64,000 nucleotides of DNA from Tenrec ecaudatus (lineage: Eukaryota > Chordata > Mammalia > Afrosoricida > Tenrecidae), in NCBI RefSeq assembly GCF_050624435.1, contig NC_134546.1:39325501-39389500 (forward strand), read 5' to 3'. Below are positions 21,863 through 34,316 of the stretch, piece after piece; positions within the stretch are counted from its first letter, which is position 1; every line of letters starts with the position of its first letter. A program made the translations under genes and the position numbers. Under the pieces are notes generated by a model. The model was not told the DNA's origin and made no database searches. It was given only the letters and a program-made list of their open reading frames with translations.

Positions 21863-24211
21863 AAATAAAAATATTTTAAACAATATTTTTTAAATGAACA
21901 AACCTGTACTCTCCTACTCCTTCCTGGCTTTGCCCTCTTCCTGTGAACCCCAGACTCCTCAACTGGGGAGTTTTTGGGGTCCCGCAAGCCTCCCTGCTTC
22001 CTCTTTCTGTGAGGCCCAGAGGTCTCCCCTCCATTACAAGAGACAGAAACCAGAGGGAATGGGGACGAGTGAAGGCCCCACCCATCGCCCCACTGATGGA
22101 GCACCGGCCCAACCGCCGCTCTTCCCCATCAGCACCCTCCCTCCAGAGCCAAGCCTCTCCACAGGGGCAACATTGGCACGATCCGGAGGCATTTCTGGTT
22201 GCCATGACTGGGGGTGGTCCTGGGGGAGGCCGGAGGATGCTGCCCAACCTGCCACCGTCCACAGGACAGGCCCACCATGTGTGGTCCAACCCAGCGCGTC
22301 CACAGTGAGGTGTCGACGGGTGCCGGGAAGGCAGGAGCAGGTTGGCCGAGGCAGGAGCAGGTGCAGGGCTCGCAGGAAGGGTCTCCTGTGTGCCGAGATT
22401 GACCCCAGCCATCATCATTGAAGAAGGCATGCACCTGGGCCACTAGCTAAGCTCAGGGGGGCTGTGAACAATGGGCGTGGCAGACAGGGCCCGACTGACA
22501 GCCCACCTCCCTTGTCTGTTAGACCCCCAGAGGGATCCCTGTGTCCTCTCTGAAGAGAGCTGGATTACTCCCCCCACCACTTCCAACACCATCCCCAAGC
22601 CCAGCAGGCAGCATGCTGCCGGTCTCAGACACCAGCCCACCGAGGCCCAAATTAAACTCCCTCAGGAACAGCCCTGGGCCCCTGCCCCTCCCCTCCCCGC
22701 CACCCCCACCTCTACACACACCTGGCTAGGCAGCCTGCCTGTTTGGGCACCTTGCACGAAACACAAGAAGCCAAGCAGGGCTGCCTCTGGTCTTCGCTGC
22801 AGCCCCACGGAGGTGCCACCTTTCCTGGTGGGTTCACCCATCGGACAGGGCCTGTTCTTGCTGCGTTTTGGGTTCTCCCTCCATTGCTCAATCCCTGCAC
22901 ACACCCAGACCATGCCCGGCCCCTGCAGCCCCACCTCATACCTCCACGAAGCCCCTCTGCCCCTGTCTTCCCCCCCACAAGCCTGGGCTCCAGGCCACTG
23001 CGTCCGTCTGGCCTCAGCTTGGCAGCATCTTGTGTGCGCTAAGGACTTGTTGGCACTCACTGACAATTTCCATCGGGCGAGAGTTAGTGTGGGGCCTGGA
23101 GCCCAGGCCCGCGAGCCCTGGCATCCAGGACTCCAGCTGTACCCTTTGGGCTCTGTGACCTGGGGCAGCCCCTGCACCTCTCTGTGAAGTGGGGTGGGGA
23201 TCGCGGGGCTGTATGCCCAAAGGAACTGCTGTGGTCCTGAGCCGGGTGTTTCCTGTGGGAAGCTGGGCGCTCCTCCTGCTCTTTGTCTGCAAGGGGTTCC
23301 ACAGCTCTCCCTGTGCAGGGGTGAAGACCACCCCTATTCCTGGATCCACACCCCCACACACACACCTCCCTGCCTGAGCTGCCTCCGTGCTGACAGCACA
23401 AGTGGGCTCTGCTAGAGACGTGGTGTCCTCTCCTCTAACCCACGCTGCATGCTGAGGAAGGTGCACACAGCTCTCTGCTCCCCCTGGGTCCCCCCCCCAG
23501 GGTGTGTGCTGGAGTCCTCGCCCTCAGGGCTGCGTGTCACCCTGTGTTGGAATAGGGTCTCCTTGGTGACCTTCATGAGGTCACCTCATGCCTCTTGGTC
23601 CTGAGTTTTGCAAGCAGCATGGCAGAGACACGCAAGGCCAAATGGAGGGCGACCTGCCACCCGAAGGTCCCCAAAGAGCAGGGCCTTTCCCCCCACCCCC
23701 CGCAATGACAGAGAGCACCCCACCCCAGAGACAGTGCCCTGAATGCACAAGTCCTGAGTCCTGAACTGTGAGGGCACCCTGTGGGTTACAGCAGCAGCAG
23801 CAAAGTCCTGAGACACACCTTTCAAGAACAAAAGGGAACCTGGCCCTTCAGTGTCCACAGAAAGATCACGCCCCTTGTTGACAATCCCAGAATGCCCCTG
23901 GCGAGCCTGCCACACACGCTGACCCCACAGCCCACCTTCCTGGTTTCCTGGGCCCCTCCCCAGGCTCAGCAGCACTCCTGTCCCAAGTTCTTTGTGCCGC
24001 CCCCCCCTCCCACACACACACACACATGCACAGCTGTGAGCCTGACACTGAGCAGAGGCTCAGGGGCCCGTGGCTGGAGGAAGCCCGCCTTCTGCTCCAG
24101 GTTGTAATCAGCTTCGTTGTTTCTTCTTCGGCTGTCACAGGAGTTTTGCTGAAACTTTAGTTTATCTCCTACCAGACTCTCCTGGTTGGTATACGAGTTT
24201 TCTACCCACTA
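21863..24211. other. GC-rich unique DNA with one MIR-like fragment
   Basis: No exon or RNA gene recognised. At 23,090-23,205 the order 'ctctgtgacctggggcagcc', 'cctgcacctctctgtgaag' and 'tggggtgggga' matches the MIR core on the plus strand. A CA run lies near 24,011-24,025. Several overlapping frames occur on both strands, typical of GC-rich non-coding DNA. Confidence 0.5.
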
Positions 24212-24385
24212 CGCTGGTGGTAGTGTCAGGCCACATTGCACTGGTCAGTGTAAGGTCGCTGGTTCAAACCCACCATCTGCCTCTGGGAGAAAGGGGAGAC
24301 TCTGCTCCTGTAAAGTGCAGCCTTGGAAACCCGGCATAGAGCAGCTATGGGTTGGAATGGACTCTGTGGCAGTGGTTTGGGGGAT
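24212..24385 (+). repeat. AfroSINE
   Basis: Contains 'gtaaggtcgctggttcaaac', 'ccaccatctgcctctgggag', 'gtaaagtgcagccttggaaa', 'gcagctatgggttggaatgg' and 'actctgtggcagtggtttgg', the complete SINE order. Confidence 0.85.
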
Positions 24386-24612
24386 CTGGTATCATAACTG
24401 TGTTCTCCTCTTTTACCCTTGTGCCTCTTCATCAACAGCCCAGGAGGCATACTGCCCCCCATCTTTGTCCTGATCCCTAGGCTTCCTCCCCCCACACCAC
24501 CCACCTCAACCCCCAACGCAACAGGAGTTCCACTACCTTTCATTACTTACCTGTCTTCTGTATCCTGTCTTCTGTCTAGAAGCTGAATCTGAGGACACTA
24601 GTCATTGCCAGG

Positions 24613-25129
24613 TCTGGTAGGTACATGACCTGGTGTCACCTTGAGACTACTCAAAATGAATGGGGTGGTGTTTAGCCTGTCAATCAGGTCGCAGCTTGAT
24701 TATCTCATTTGGAGACACTATGGAGATAAATAGCTCGCTGGAGGTGGGCCACATACACTCTCCCTGCAAGACCTTCCTGTTGACAAACCACATGGAGCTG
24801 TGCTGATAGACCCAGAGCCCTGGAGCTGGAGAAGCCACGTGAAGACCGCTTCCAGTGCTGAGATGCTTCCACCACCACTGGATCCACAAGACTTTCCACC
24901 CACTGACCTGTGATCTTCCTGCATTCAGTGTCATTGCATGTGTTGCATGAGTCTGAAGAGGAATTTATGGACTAGTATCAGACATATGGGCTAATATCAG
25001 ACTTAGGGACTTGATCTGGACTGGGCTGGGATGTTTTCTTAATATACAATTGCTCTGTATATGAAGCTCTGTCTTACACACATATGAGTGTCTCTGGATT
25101 TGTTTCTCTAGTCCACCCAGACTGACACA
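24613..25129 (+). mobile_element. MaLR-like solo LTR with perfect 5-bp TSD
   Basis: The 5-mer ccagg is present at 24608-24612 and 25130-25134. The LTR shares with the copy at 12,754 the 'gtcaatcaggtcgcagcttg' region, 'atccacaagactttccaccc', 'tgcattcagtgtcattgcat' and the end 'tctagtccacccagactgac' plus 'aca'. At 517 bp this is probably a complete LTR. The 'gtttctcta' block near its end is the feature shared with MLT1-type LTRs. Confidence 0.85.
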
Positions 25130-25227
25130 CCAGGGTCTCGGCCCTGAGTGACCACCTCTAAGGGAAGGGAGAAGCCTGGTCTTTAAACAGCCTTTGAGGA
25201 CTGGCCAGCAAGCCAGCCATCGGTAGT

Positions 25228-25372
25228 CACTGCTGTTGAGCTAATGAGCTGACTCATGGCAACCCTATAGGACAGGGTCGACCTGGCCCTGTGCGTGTCT
25301 TTACGAACGCACTGAGACGTCTGTCCTCTAGGGTGGCTATGGGTCAGAATCTACTCGACGGCAGTGGGCTGT
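25228..25372. repeat. Rearranged SINE fragment with both orientations
   Basis: The left part ('gctgactcatggcaacccta', 'taggacagggtcgacctggc') reads as minus-strand SINE. The right part ('ctctagggtggctatgggtc', 'agaatctactcgacggcagt') reads as the plus-strand SINE 3' end. The two lie about 45 bp apart, forming an imperfect inverted arrangement. Confidence 0.6.
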
Positions 25373-26074
25373 TACTAATAGTATCTTTGTTATTTTGCAC
25401 TTTTATACCAAAGAGGTTTCTCCCTTCCTCAGAACAACCCGGCAATTAAACGTGGAAATGACTGGCGGTGGGAAGACCATGAAGGGCCTACCCCCCTACT
25501 CCCCTGCTCCCAGACTCCTCTCAGTACCTCACGTCCCCATGGCCAGCATCGTTTCATGGCTACGGAGGGTGGGAAACAGGCAGGAGGGTACTTCGTCTTC
25601 CTTTTACAGATCCCGCCTCCTCCAGGAGGACTCCAGTGCTGTTCCCTTGCTCAGCACTCCTGAGGCAGAACCTGGACCACAGACCTGCCGCCTGTGTGTG
25701 GAAATCTCCACGGCTCTTCACAAAGAGTCTGCCTCCCTCGCTGCCCCCCCACCCCCCTTCCTTCTGGACATTTGGCAGGACTGTGCTTTCCCACCCACTT
25801 GAAGTTAGGTGGGGCCGAGCCAGGGGAAATGTTGAGTATCATTTAGAGGTGGAGGCGCTCCCAAGGCCAGTAGAGGTTTTCCCAAAGAATGTCTGTGGGA
25901 TGGACACGTAACACAAAAAAAATCGAGCCTATTCTGATGGATCCATTTGTAAACAATCAGGCTGGCCCACGAGGCCACCTTGAAATGCAGAATCATCAGG
26001 TCAGAGTGCTTTACGGGTTTCCTTTACGCTGTAAGCATGTTTCAGTTGTCCTCGGCTGAGATGGGTAAAGAGGA

Positions 26075-26275
26075 GGCCTAGTGACAGAGGGGGTGACACG
26101 TTGGGAGCTAACTACAAGGTCAGCAGTTGGAAACCACCTGCCGCTCTGTGGGAGAAACATGAGACTTTCTACTCCGTCAATCGTTCCAGTCTCAGAGAGC
26201 CGCGGGGTACAGTTCCACCCGGTCATACAAGGTCGCTCTAGGTCGGCATCAATGTGATGGCAGTGAGTTTGGTGT
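26075..26275 (+). repeat. AfroSINE
   Basis: Landmarks are 'aaggtcagcagttggaaacc', 'acctgccgctctgtgggaga', 'gtacagttccacccggtcat' and 'aaggtcgctctaggtcggca' followed by 'atggcagtgagtttggt'. Between this repeat and 25,372 I see only unique sequence. Confidence 0.8.
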
Positions 26276-26543
26276 GTGTGGGGGAGATAGGTAGAAAATC
26301 CAGCGTCTCTCCCAGAGTTCTGGCTCCAGGTGTTCCCAGCCCCCTCCAGGGTTATTTACAAAGGTCGGTTGCATTTGCCGCCCCACTAACAACCTCCTCA
26401 AAAAAAATGAAGGTGATTTCCATCTCCACAGCTACTGACCTATGCAGGCAGCCACAGTGCACTCATCGAAACAGGACAGTCTGACATGCCAACCTTGGCT
26501 TACCCACGCCCCTGACAGGGCAACGGGCCCCAAGGACCCAGGG

Positions 26544-27034
26544 TGCGTTAGTCTGGGTGGTCTAGAAAAACAAATCCAGAGACACTCATATGTGTATTAG
26601 AAAGAGCTTTATGTACAAGAGAAATTGAACATTGAGAAAACATCCCAGCCCAGTCCAGTCCAATAGTAGCCCATATGTCTGATATCAATCTATAAAGTCC
26701 TCTTCAGACTCATGAAATACATTCAATGATGCCGAATGCAGGAAGATCACAGGCCAGTGGGTGGGAAGTCTTGTGGATCCAGTGGAGTTGTGAGCATCTC
26801 AGCCCTGGCAGGGGTCTCCACGTGGCTTCTCCAGCTCCAGAGGTCTGGCTCCACCAACCTCTCTCCATGTGTCTACTTCACAGGGATGTCTCACAGGGAG
26901 TGAGCCTGTGTCCTGCCTCCAGCAAGCTGTTGATCTACTTAGTTCCTTCAAACGAGGTCATCAAGCTACTACCCGATTGACTCAACCCACTTCACGCTGA
27001 AGCCTCAAATTGACACCAGATTGTGTGACTGCCG
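26544..27034 (-). mobile_element. MaLR-like LTR, minus strand
   Basis: Starts on the plus strand with 'tgcgttagtctgggtggtct', keeps 'gagaaaacatcccagcccag', 'tgatgccgaatgcaggaaga', 'cttgtggatccagtgg' and 'cgaggtcatcaagct', and ends after 'caaattgacaccagatt'. The 5-bp duplication is not clear, so the edges are uncertain by a few bases. Confidence 0.78.
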
Positions 27035-27316
27035 CCCTGGATACTCTCCAGAGCCACTCTGGCCACGGGCGTAGGATGTGCCCCATGTTGAGAACCTGAA
27101 CTCCGGGTTCTCTTACTCCCTGCCCACGTGGACACCACGCCTGACAAGGGCAGGAGCCCACCGCGTGGGCCACGCAACCATCCACTGCTTCTCTGCTCCT
27201 CATCTCTGAGGTCATGCGGCCCTTCCTTGCCCTGGTACATCCTGAATCCTCCGAGAGAAGGTTCAGGAGCAGATCCTCGCTCTCCAAAGGACCACAGGCA
27301 CAGTATGCACCCCACC

Positions 27317-27885
27317 TGAGGTAGTTAACGTTTACTGCGCCAACATGGCCAATAAACACATGTGGGATTCATCGAATGGCGGAGAGATAAATGGCTCGGC
27401 GGGCCTCGCCTCTCTTGTCTCTTGCTCTTTGATCATCGGACCAGTGTGAGGCTCCCTTGCTTGTTCTGACCCTCAATTTGTAAGTTACACTACCTGTGGG
27501 ACACCTAACCCATGGACTGTGTCACTGTAGTTTGAGGTTCCTTCAAGGCCTGCTTCACCACACTATTGGAATTTACATCTCTTGAGCTGGGGACTGTCGG
27601 ACCCTGTCATCTGGCTGACTGTTGGTGACCTGACTTGCTGTTTGCTGCCTGTGCCTGCATAGCCTGAATCCCTCTACAGAGGACTACCCGGCAGCACTCA
27701 AGATTTGCAGGACTGCCAGTGTCTCACAACTGTCTCATGGGAGTGAGTTGCACTGAGCCATTGGTACTGTTTTAGAATTTAATTAACTATTTATTTCTTA
27801 TGTTATATATCTATCTATCTGTATAACTATATATAAAATTATTAGCATTCTGGTTTTGTTTCTCTAGAGAACCCTGTCTAACACA
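27317..27885 (+). mobile_element. MaLR-like solo LTR (second subtype) with perfect 5-bp TSD
   Basis: The 5-mer ccacc lies at 27312-27316 and 27886-27890. The LTR begins 'tgaggtagttaacgtttact' and ends 'tctctagagaaccctgtcta' plus 'acaca'. That is the same plan as mammalian MLT1-type LTRs, which start near 'taatagttaattttat' and end near 'gagaaccctgactaataca'. It shares its middle with the copy at 55,780-56,407 and differs from the 24.6-kb subtype. Confidence 0.85.
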
Positions 27886-28173
27886 CCACCCATCCAGCCC
27901 CTGCTACCTGTGGCCAAGAGAGGGTGACATGCTCCATGTGCCAGCAGGGATGGAGCCCAGGCCCATCCTCCCCCAGCCCCAGAGGCTAGTGACCATCATC
28001 CGTGGCCACTAACTGACAGTAAAGGGCATGGAGGGGACATAGCTGACCTCCTCTCGCTTCCCTGTGCCTCAAGGCAGGGGCCAACCCCCCCCCACACACA
28101 CACACACGCTCCATCCTTATCTGTCTACTCGATACCAACCCTTCTTCCTACCAGCTCTACTTCTCTGTTGGGG

Positions 28174-28775
28174 TGATCATGCTTTGTAAGGGCCACGCAG
28201 AACCCACCGACAGCATTCACGATGGAGGGCATTTATTCGTCACGTTAACAGGTCAGCGCAAGTCAGGGTCAGCGACCAGTGAGGGGACAGTCAGTGGTCC
28301 ACAGCAACACCTCCCGCGGCCAGCAGCCAAGTCTCTCCTCGGGCCCTGTTTCTCAGTCCCTCGGTCCCTTGGCTTCTGCCTCCATGGACCAAGAAGTCTA
28401 CCTGCTGCCCTCTCAGTCCCATAGTCTCCATTCTGTGTCTCCACGCCACAGTCTCTGGCGTCTCTGGTCTCTGCCGCCACCGCTTCAGACAGAGACCTGG
28501 GATGGGCCCATCCAATGGTCCTGGGCCTTTCCTCCGTGTCCGGGAGGGCTTTTAGACCCAGAGGACTGGTGCTGAGATATAGCTTTTGTCTTTCAGCAGA
28601 CCAGAACCCCCACCAGAGGAAATAAGGGGTGTGACTTCGTGCACACCTTCTACTAAATTAGAGACAGGATCCCACCTTAATCCTGTCCCCATTCGCATAG
28701 CTGACACTTCCCTCTGCACGGGGTCACAGGCCACAGGCAGAGACCAGAATTCTCAAACAGCCCTTGGGAGTGACA
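28174..28775 (-). mobile_element. LTR, probably ERV1-like, minus strand
   Basis: Read on the minus strand it begins TGTCACTCCC and ends CATGATCA. An AATAAA lies near its end (about 28229-28234 on the plus strand, as ttattc with its neighbours). Four G residues flank each end (28170-28173 and 28776-28779), which would fit a 4-bp duplication but is low complexity. The AATAAA position and the TG...CA ends support an LTR; the class is inferred. Confidence 0.55.
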
Positions 28776-31639
28776 GGGGACAAGGGCCAGGTGAGTTCAT
28801 ACATCGAACTGCTGATGGGTCCACATCCTGTCCCTCAACTAAAGCTTGGCCCCCCCACACGGCAGTCTGTCTCCACCCACCACCCTGGCATTCCTGGGCA
28901 CAGCCATTACCCTGAATCCCACCAGCTCACAGGGAGCGTTCAGCCACAGTAAAGAGCATGGGCTTCCCGTCTCTGGAGCCCCCAAAGAACCCAGCCACCA
29001 CCAAGACCAGAGTGGGCCCTCCCTGGCCAGCCTGGAGCCGGGGTCAAGTAGGAGGAGGGACATAGAGGAATGTCCATGGAATCCACAGAGACCTGGTGAA
29101 GGTACAAAGTGGTCTCCGTGGTCTGAGACCCTCCTCCCCACCCCCCAGAGGATTCCTCACCCCCAGCACTCTTGCCACGTTTCACACACTCAATGGATTC
29201 CTGAAAAGCTGCCAGGAGCCCTGGTTTGGGGAAGGCATGTCCTGTTCGGAGCACCCAGTCGGAAGTGCTGTGTTGAAATCTCTATCTTCCGAAAAGTCCC
29301 ACTCCTCCCCTGCTGCCAGGACCACCTCCTCCTGCTTCCCGCAGTGAGTGAGTCACTTCCCCTCCAGGCTCCCATGTGTCGAGGTGGAAGCCCCTCCATC
29401 GGAGAGGGTGTGACTAATGAGCCCTTCACCCCTTGCCAGCAGGGACCTCAGGACGTGGGGCTGAGTCACAGGCATGAGTCACCTCTGCACGCTGTGCTGA
29501 TAAGCTTCCAGGCAGCCACCAGGCTGCATTGCGAGAGGTGGGCTTCATTTCACTCTGGGGATGAGAAAGAGAAAGAGAGAGAGAACATTTGTGTGCATGG
29601 GTGTATATATCCATGTGCACACACGTGTGCGCGCATGCGTGTATGGAGATATGTGTGTACGTACACACACCCACACAGAGGCCCCTTGAGTGCACATGAG
29701 GCGGCAGCAGCAGCGAGTATCTGGGATGCCCCTCCTTCCTAAGGCATATGGGGTAAAAATGATTCTCCTTCCATCACCCCCCTGAGCCTTACAGACAGCA
29801 GGCATCAGACCTGGTCGGTCCACTCAGTCCTGGCACCTCCCCCGGCTTCCTCGGGGCCCACCTCTCATCAGCCCCCAGTGACCTGGCTCCCACAGTGTGC
29901 CTGCCTGCTCACTGGCACGGTCTTCCCAGTCTGGAGTAGGCAGCCTGTGTAAATGGGCACTGAGTCTCCAGCCATGGTCCAGCTGTCCTGCCAGGCACAG
30001 TTGGGAGCCACGGGTGGGCCTGCTCCTCCTCTGTGGGCTGGGAAGGCAGCTGAGGGGAGAGGAGCAAGCAGGTGTACGGAGGGGCCCTGAGGGAGAGGCT
30101 TCCAGAAACACACAAACCCTTCCTTGTCTGCTCCTTGACCCCCACCAGTGCCCAGGCTCCCTCCTCCCCTGCCAGGCAGGCCAGCTCAGGTGTCCCCTCA
30201 GTGAAGTCTTTTGTCCTGTCCCTCCCTGGGGTCAATGCCCTCCCTTCTTAATTAGTCACACACTGGATGTTGATCAGCATGTCTGTCCCCAGGCTGGGGT
30301 CTTACGGGCAGCTCCTGGCCCAGTTGTCCTTGTGCCCTAGGAGTACAGAGCACTGCATGTGATGTCGCTGCCATGGGGTTTGCGGTTTGGAGTGCTATGT
30401 CCCTGGGGCAGCGCCGTGGACTATTTTCTATAGCTCTTCTAGCCCTCACATTTGCCATGCCCGCCAACAGCCTACCCTTCCCCAATGGGTCTGGGTACCA
30501 GAGTCGGGGAAGAGACTGATTGGATTCGATTCTAGTTTCCTAATGCATTTGGCCAACACTCTCTTTTCAGAAACAAAGATGACTCAGTGTCCCCTGGCAA
30601 TTAAAAGCGCTTATACAATAGCCCATAATCCAGGGGAGGGTGTAGGTATCTGCCTTTGCAGCCCTCCTGGATCATTCCAGTGCCCTCCGTGTGCCAGCCA
30701 CCCCACCACCACCCCGGGGTGGCATCATGCACTTTGGGAAACAGCTGTGCCTGATTGTTCACAAGGTTAAATGTGTGTGCCATCCTGCTGGGTGCAACAT
30801 CAGCCACCTCAGAAGCAGGGAAGGAAGAAAAGGGCCAGGAAGGAAGTGTCTTTTGGACCCTGAGATCCCTGTGCAGTGAGTGACCCTCCTGGATCCAGGA
30901 GGCGCAGCTTTGACCCAGAGGAGTGGCAGGTGAGCAGCAGCTGCAGCCGGGAACCAGGAGCCAGAGCCTGAGACAGAGTGGCCATTCCCAGCCACGGAGC
31001 AGGTACGGCCCACGGAGCAGGTACAGCACGGAGTGCTTTGGGACAGGAACCGGCTTATGGAGTAGGGTGCCTCTCGGTACTTAATTGGGGTGGTGGGTGG
31101 CTGGGTTTGCTGACCCTCAGTGCTGGGACAAGTACCTTTGGGTGGAGGCTTATAGAGGCCCGTCCTTTGGGCATTTATTAACAGCCCCAAGAGAACTTTG
31201 TAACATGACCCGAGGAGGACAGAGGCCAGGCCAAGAGGCTGAAAGTTCAGAGAGAGGCAGGCACAGAAGGGAAGAAACAGTTCTGACCGAAATAGCTGTA
31301 TCCTGAGCCATTTCCAATGGAATTCTAACTGGTTAGTTCTCCTAATCAGCCCCACACTCGTGAGCATTGTGAGTTCTGTGTGGCACTGCAAGCGGTTCTA
31401 GACCCCACTGGCCTACAGAGAGAGCTGTGGGAGGGGTGGTGGTCTCAGCACTGGCAGGAAGGTGGAGGGTGGGGCATCTCTGAGGCCATTATCCAGGTCG
31501 ATGTGGCCTCCGCACCGTTTTCCCGCATGCTGACCCCACACACGGTGGAGGCGAAAACGTCCCTGGTCTTGGGGAGGATGACTGGTGTCAGGTCAGATCA
31601 GAGAGACTGGTGCCATCGGTTGGGTCTTCCTTGGCTGAT
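28776..31639. other. Unique DNA, no gene recognised
   Basis: Includes one of the longest stop-free stretches of the window (about 300 codons, 28,846-29,742, plus strand). It has no domain, no hydrophobic core pattern and no homology I recognise. An alternating purine-pyrimidine run lies at 29,590-29,682. I see no splice-consistent coding structure. Confidence 0.5.
29590..29682. repeat. Alternating purine-pyrimidine (TG/CA-rich) tract
   Basis: About 90 bases of imperfect TG/CA/CG/TA alternation, including 'cacacacgtgtgcgcgcatg'. Such tracts can adopt left-handed Z-DNA in supercoiled DNA. Confidence 0.75.
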
Positions 31640-31815
31640 TTGGGGAGTAGGTCTTTTTCCTAGTCAGTCTTGGTCTGGAAGCTCTGCTGGAATCTCTTAG
31701 GCATCGTAGTCACACAAGAATCTCCACTGGCAGATGGACAGTGGCTGGGCATGAAATGCACGGTCCAGGCCTCGAGCCCAGGTGTCCCGCATGGAAGGTG
31801 AGAATGTCACTGAAC
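31640..31815 (-). repeat. tRNA-Gly-headed SINE, minus strand
   Basis: The right end (31,745-31,815) reads on the minus strand like a decayed tRNA-Gly: 'ccttccatgcgggacacctg' carries the anticodon arm, followed by a TpsiC-like 'ggctcgaggcctggacc'. The left part ('cagtcttggtctggaagctc', 'tgctggaatctcttaggcat') is the SINE body shared with 36,365-36,575 and 46,325-46,575. The tRNA part lacks an intact cloverleaf. Confidence 0.7.
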
Positions 31816-32060
31816 TGGCCGGCCCTCCTGGCACAGGAGGAGTGCTTGATTGGGACGGGACAACTCCAAACAGCCATGCGGGGCCAGCGCCCACCTTGCC
31901 TTTCTAAGACTTGGGAAAGCGAGGAACGTAGGAGTAACCTGGGGCCCCCTGCTCTGTGGAAGCTGGGAATTCCCTGACTCCTATGCGGGGAGGTCAGATG
32001 CTCACAGGGTACTCCCTGAGGGTGATCAGTTGCCAGACTGCAGTGGGCCTCACTCCCTGC

Positions 32061-32640
32061 TGTTGAGGATAATGGACAGGCCTGCAGTCATAGATTTGGT
32101 TCCTGTAGGTGGAGTTCACACCCTACTGATAATGGTTCCTATGGAGATCCAGAGATCAGGTCAAAGTTAGGCCATCCTAAATCTAGGATCCGCCCATCTT
32201 GTCACATGTATACCCCCTATCCCCCCACTTCCTCTTGTGTGCATGCCCCTAGACCACCCCCCTTCCATTGCTGTATAACCTATAGTGCAACCCCTTCCTG
32301 TGACGGATGTCTTTACCTATAATTACTGGGCTTGAACGCCCCCCAAAGGTATATAAGCCTGGATTAGCAATAGAGGCCTCTCTCGCTGGTCTCTCTGACC
32401 TGCACTTCTCGGCTCCCTCTCCTCCTCTGTTTCCCTTTCCCCTTGTCCTCCTTCCCCTCCCCCTCTCTCCACCAGCAGGGTTGAGGTGAGCATGCTTCCA
32501 TGAAATGTACCTGACCCCATTATTGCAATATCTCTTGTATCTCTCATGTTCTCGATGACTTTAATATAATATTTATATATCTAAACCGTACAACTGTGCT
32601 TACTGAACCCGTGATTAGTGGTGGGGGTCTGGCACCCCCC
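32061..32640 (+). mobile_element. Candidate LTR with TATA box
   Basis: The stretch begins 'tgttgaggataatggacagg', has a TATATAAG at about 32,350-32,357, a C/T-rich tract after it, and ends in an A/T-rich then GC-rich stretch near 32,634. The promoter plus R/U5-like composition resembles a retroviral LTR. Flanking bases cctgc and ccccc are not a convincing duplication. An ordinary promoter is the alternative. Confidence 0.45.
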
Positions 32641-33095
32641 AACTCAAACCTCAGGCTCCCAGGGTGGGGAGGAGCCCCAGGCTAGCAGGAAGGGCTAGGC
32701 GCTCAGCTCCCAACCAAACGTGGCCTGGCCACCTGCTCCCCAAAGATTGCCGGCAACTGGGTTGGGTTTTGCTTTTTAATGTAGTTGAAAACATTTAGTT
32801 TCCTCCAGACCCCATCCTGGGGAAACTGAGGCACGGAGGAGTCTGTCTTCTGATGCAGTGGTAAGGCAGCCCAGGGCGTGTTCTGGGGGGCTAGTGCACA
32901 CTGCCAGCAGAGGGGCATGTTTCTGGCTTGTTAGTGTCACGTTGGCTACAGGGAGCTAAAGCCCCGGAATGGACTTTAGGGAGCTCAGCTGAAGGAACTC
33001 TGTGTGTGTGTCTTTGAAGCCCAAAGGAGGAGGGGAGGGTGTTACAAGCCTCTCCAAATGTTTTCTATGCAAATATGGGCATACATCATTTTTTA

Positions 33096-33156
33096 AAAAA
33101 CATGTTATTGGGGGGGTCATACAATTCTTATCACAATCCATACATACATCTGGTAC
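33096..33156 (-). mobile_element. Micro-insertion of L1 3' end (61 bp) with 13-bp TSD
   Basis: The 13-mer acatcatttttta is duplicated at 33083-33095 and 33157-33169. Between them lie only an A-rich tail (on the minus strand), the terminal 'ttcttatcacaatccataca' of the L1 3' end and 'tacatctggtac'. This is an extremely 5'-truncated L1. Confidence 0.82.
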
Positions 33157-34194
33157 ACATCATTTTTTACAAATAAATATGAAATCAAGTTGTCTATTCT
33201 GTTTTCCAATCTGTTTTTTTGTACAAGTCATTGCATGCATTTTTCTTTGAATGAGCATGCATCCAGATTGAAAACTGTCTTCATCGCTGGTAACATTTTC
33301 ATGGTAAGACCCTGGCTGAGTGGGGGGAGGCGGCGGCGGTGGGGGGGGGCACCCAGCTTCCCTGTCAGTCTCACACGGAAAGCAGCCCTGTAATGAATCC
33401 TGTCGCGAGTATCTGGAGAAAGTCCCAATGGCAGGAGCGCTGGGCTGCCTGCAGAACAGGAACCGAGCCTGTGGTTGGCTCCTAGTTCTGAAGCAGGACA
33501 TGGGGACAAAGCCTTCTCTCGCCTGGCCAGCAGCCCCTGCGGGCCCTCACCGCCACTAGCACTGGGCTCCCTGAGCCTGCAAGTGGGTTACTGGGAGCCA
33601 GCCAACCACCCAGGAGACTGACGGCTCGGTAGACACACATTTCCCTTCCTCCATGAAAATATGGTTCTTGGGAGAAAATCCGAAGTCCTCAGGAAGGACT
33701 AGTCGCAAAAGGCAGACACCCGCTTGCTCGCTCTCCTCTCTGCTGCGGGGCAGGGAGTGCTTGTCCCGGCTCATGCCCGGTTCCACCAGGAACGCTCAGA
33801 AAAGTTGGCGACGTGTGTCCAAGTTCACAGGGCTGGGAAGGGGCGAGTGTCAGGCTCTGGCCCCGGCTCTGAGGGCCAGGTCGGAGATCTCAGTGCACTC
33901 TAGGCCCGTGCCTTCTGAAGACGGAACCATCTGGCGCTAACCCACCCCTTCAGCCTCATCTCCATGGCCATGACCTTAGCTGGACAAGCCTCCTTTCAGA
34001 CACCACATCCTATGTTAGCATGCCCTCCCCACCTCCCCCGCAGTGGAACCAGGGATTACTTTTTCTTGATTCTTATGTGTGGGCTGTAGAGACATTTGCT
34101 TACTTAATGAAGAAAAGAATGCTTTTGTTTTGTTTTTAACTCACTGCCAAACGCCCTGGGGAGAGAAGAGTACCCTTGAGTGCTTCCCAATGCC

Positions 34195-34316
34195 TACACA
34201 CACACACACACACACACAGTGACACAGACACACTGTGACACACACAGACACATGGTAACACACACTGTGACACACACTGTGACACACACACACACGCACG
34301 CACACTGTGACACACA
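34195..34316. repeat. CA/CACTGTGA compound microsatellite
   Basis: A CA run followed by repeated 'cacactgtgacacaca' units, including 'cacacgcacgcacactgtg'. The apparent cysteine-valine-rich frame on the minus strand is an artefact of this tract. Confidence 0.95.

Noticed and set aside
22471..23187. Plus-strand frame of about 238 codons
   Set aside because: High GC, frames open on both strands, no domain, and it covers a MIR-like fragment near its end.
28846..29742. Stop-free plus-strand frame of about 298 codons
   Set aside because: No domain, no recognisable homology, and overlapping frames of similar length on the other strand. The composition is proline/serine/histidine-rich as in GC-rich non-coding DNA, and it runs through a TG/CA alternating tract.
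30759..31391. Minus-strand frame of about 210 codons
   Set aside because: No recognisable family or plausible splice structure. It is probably chance openness in GC-rich DNA.
31745..31815. Possible functional tRNA-Gly gene
   Set aside because: The stem pairing is broken and the same sequence recurs as the end of a SINE body at two other places, so it is a SINE part.
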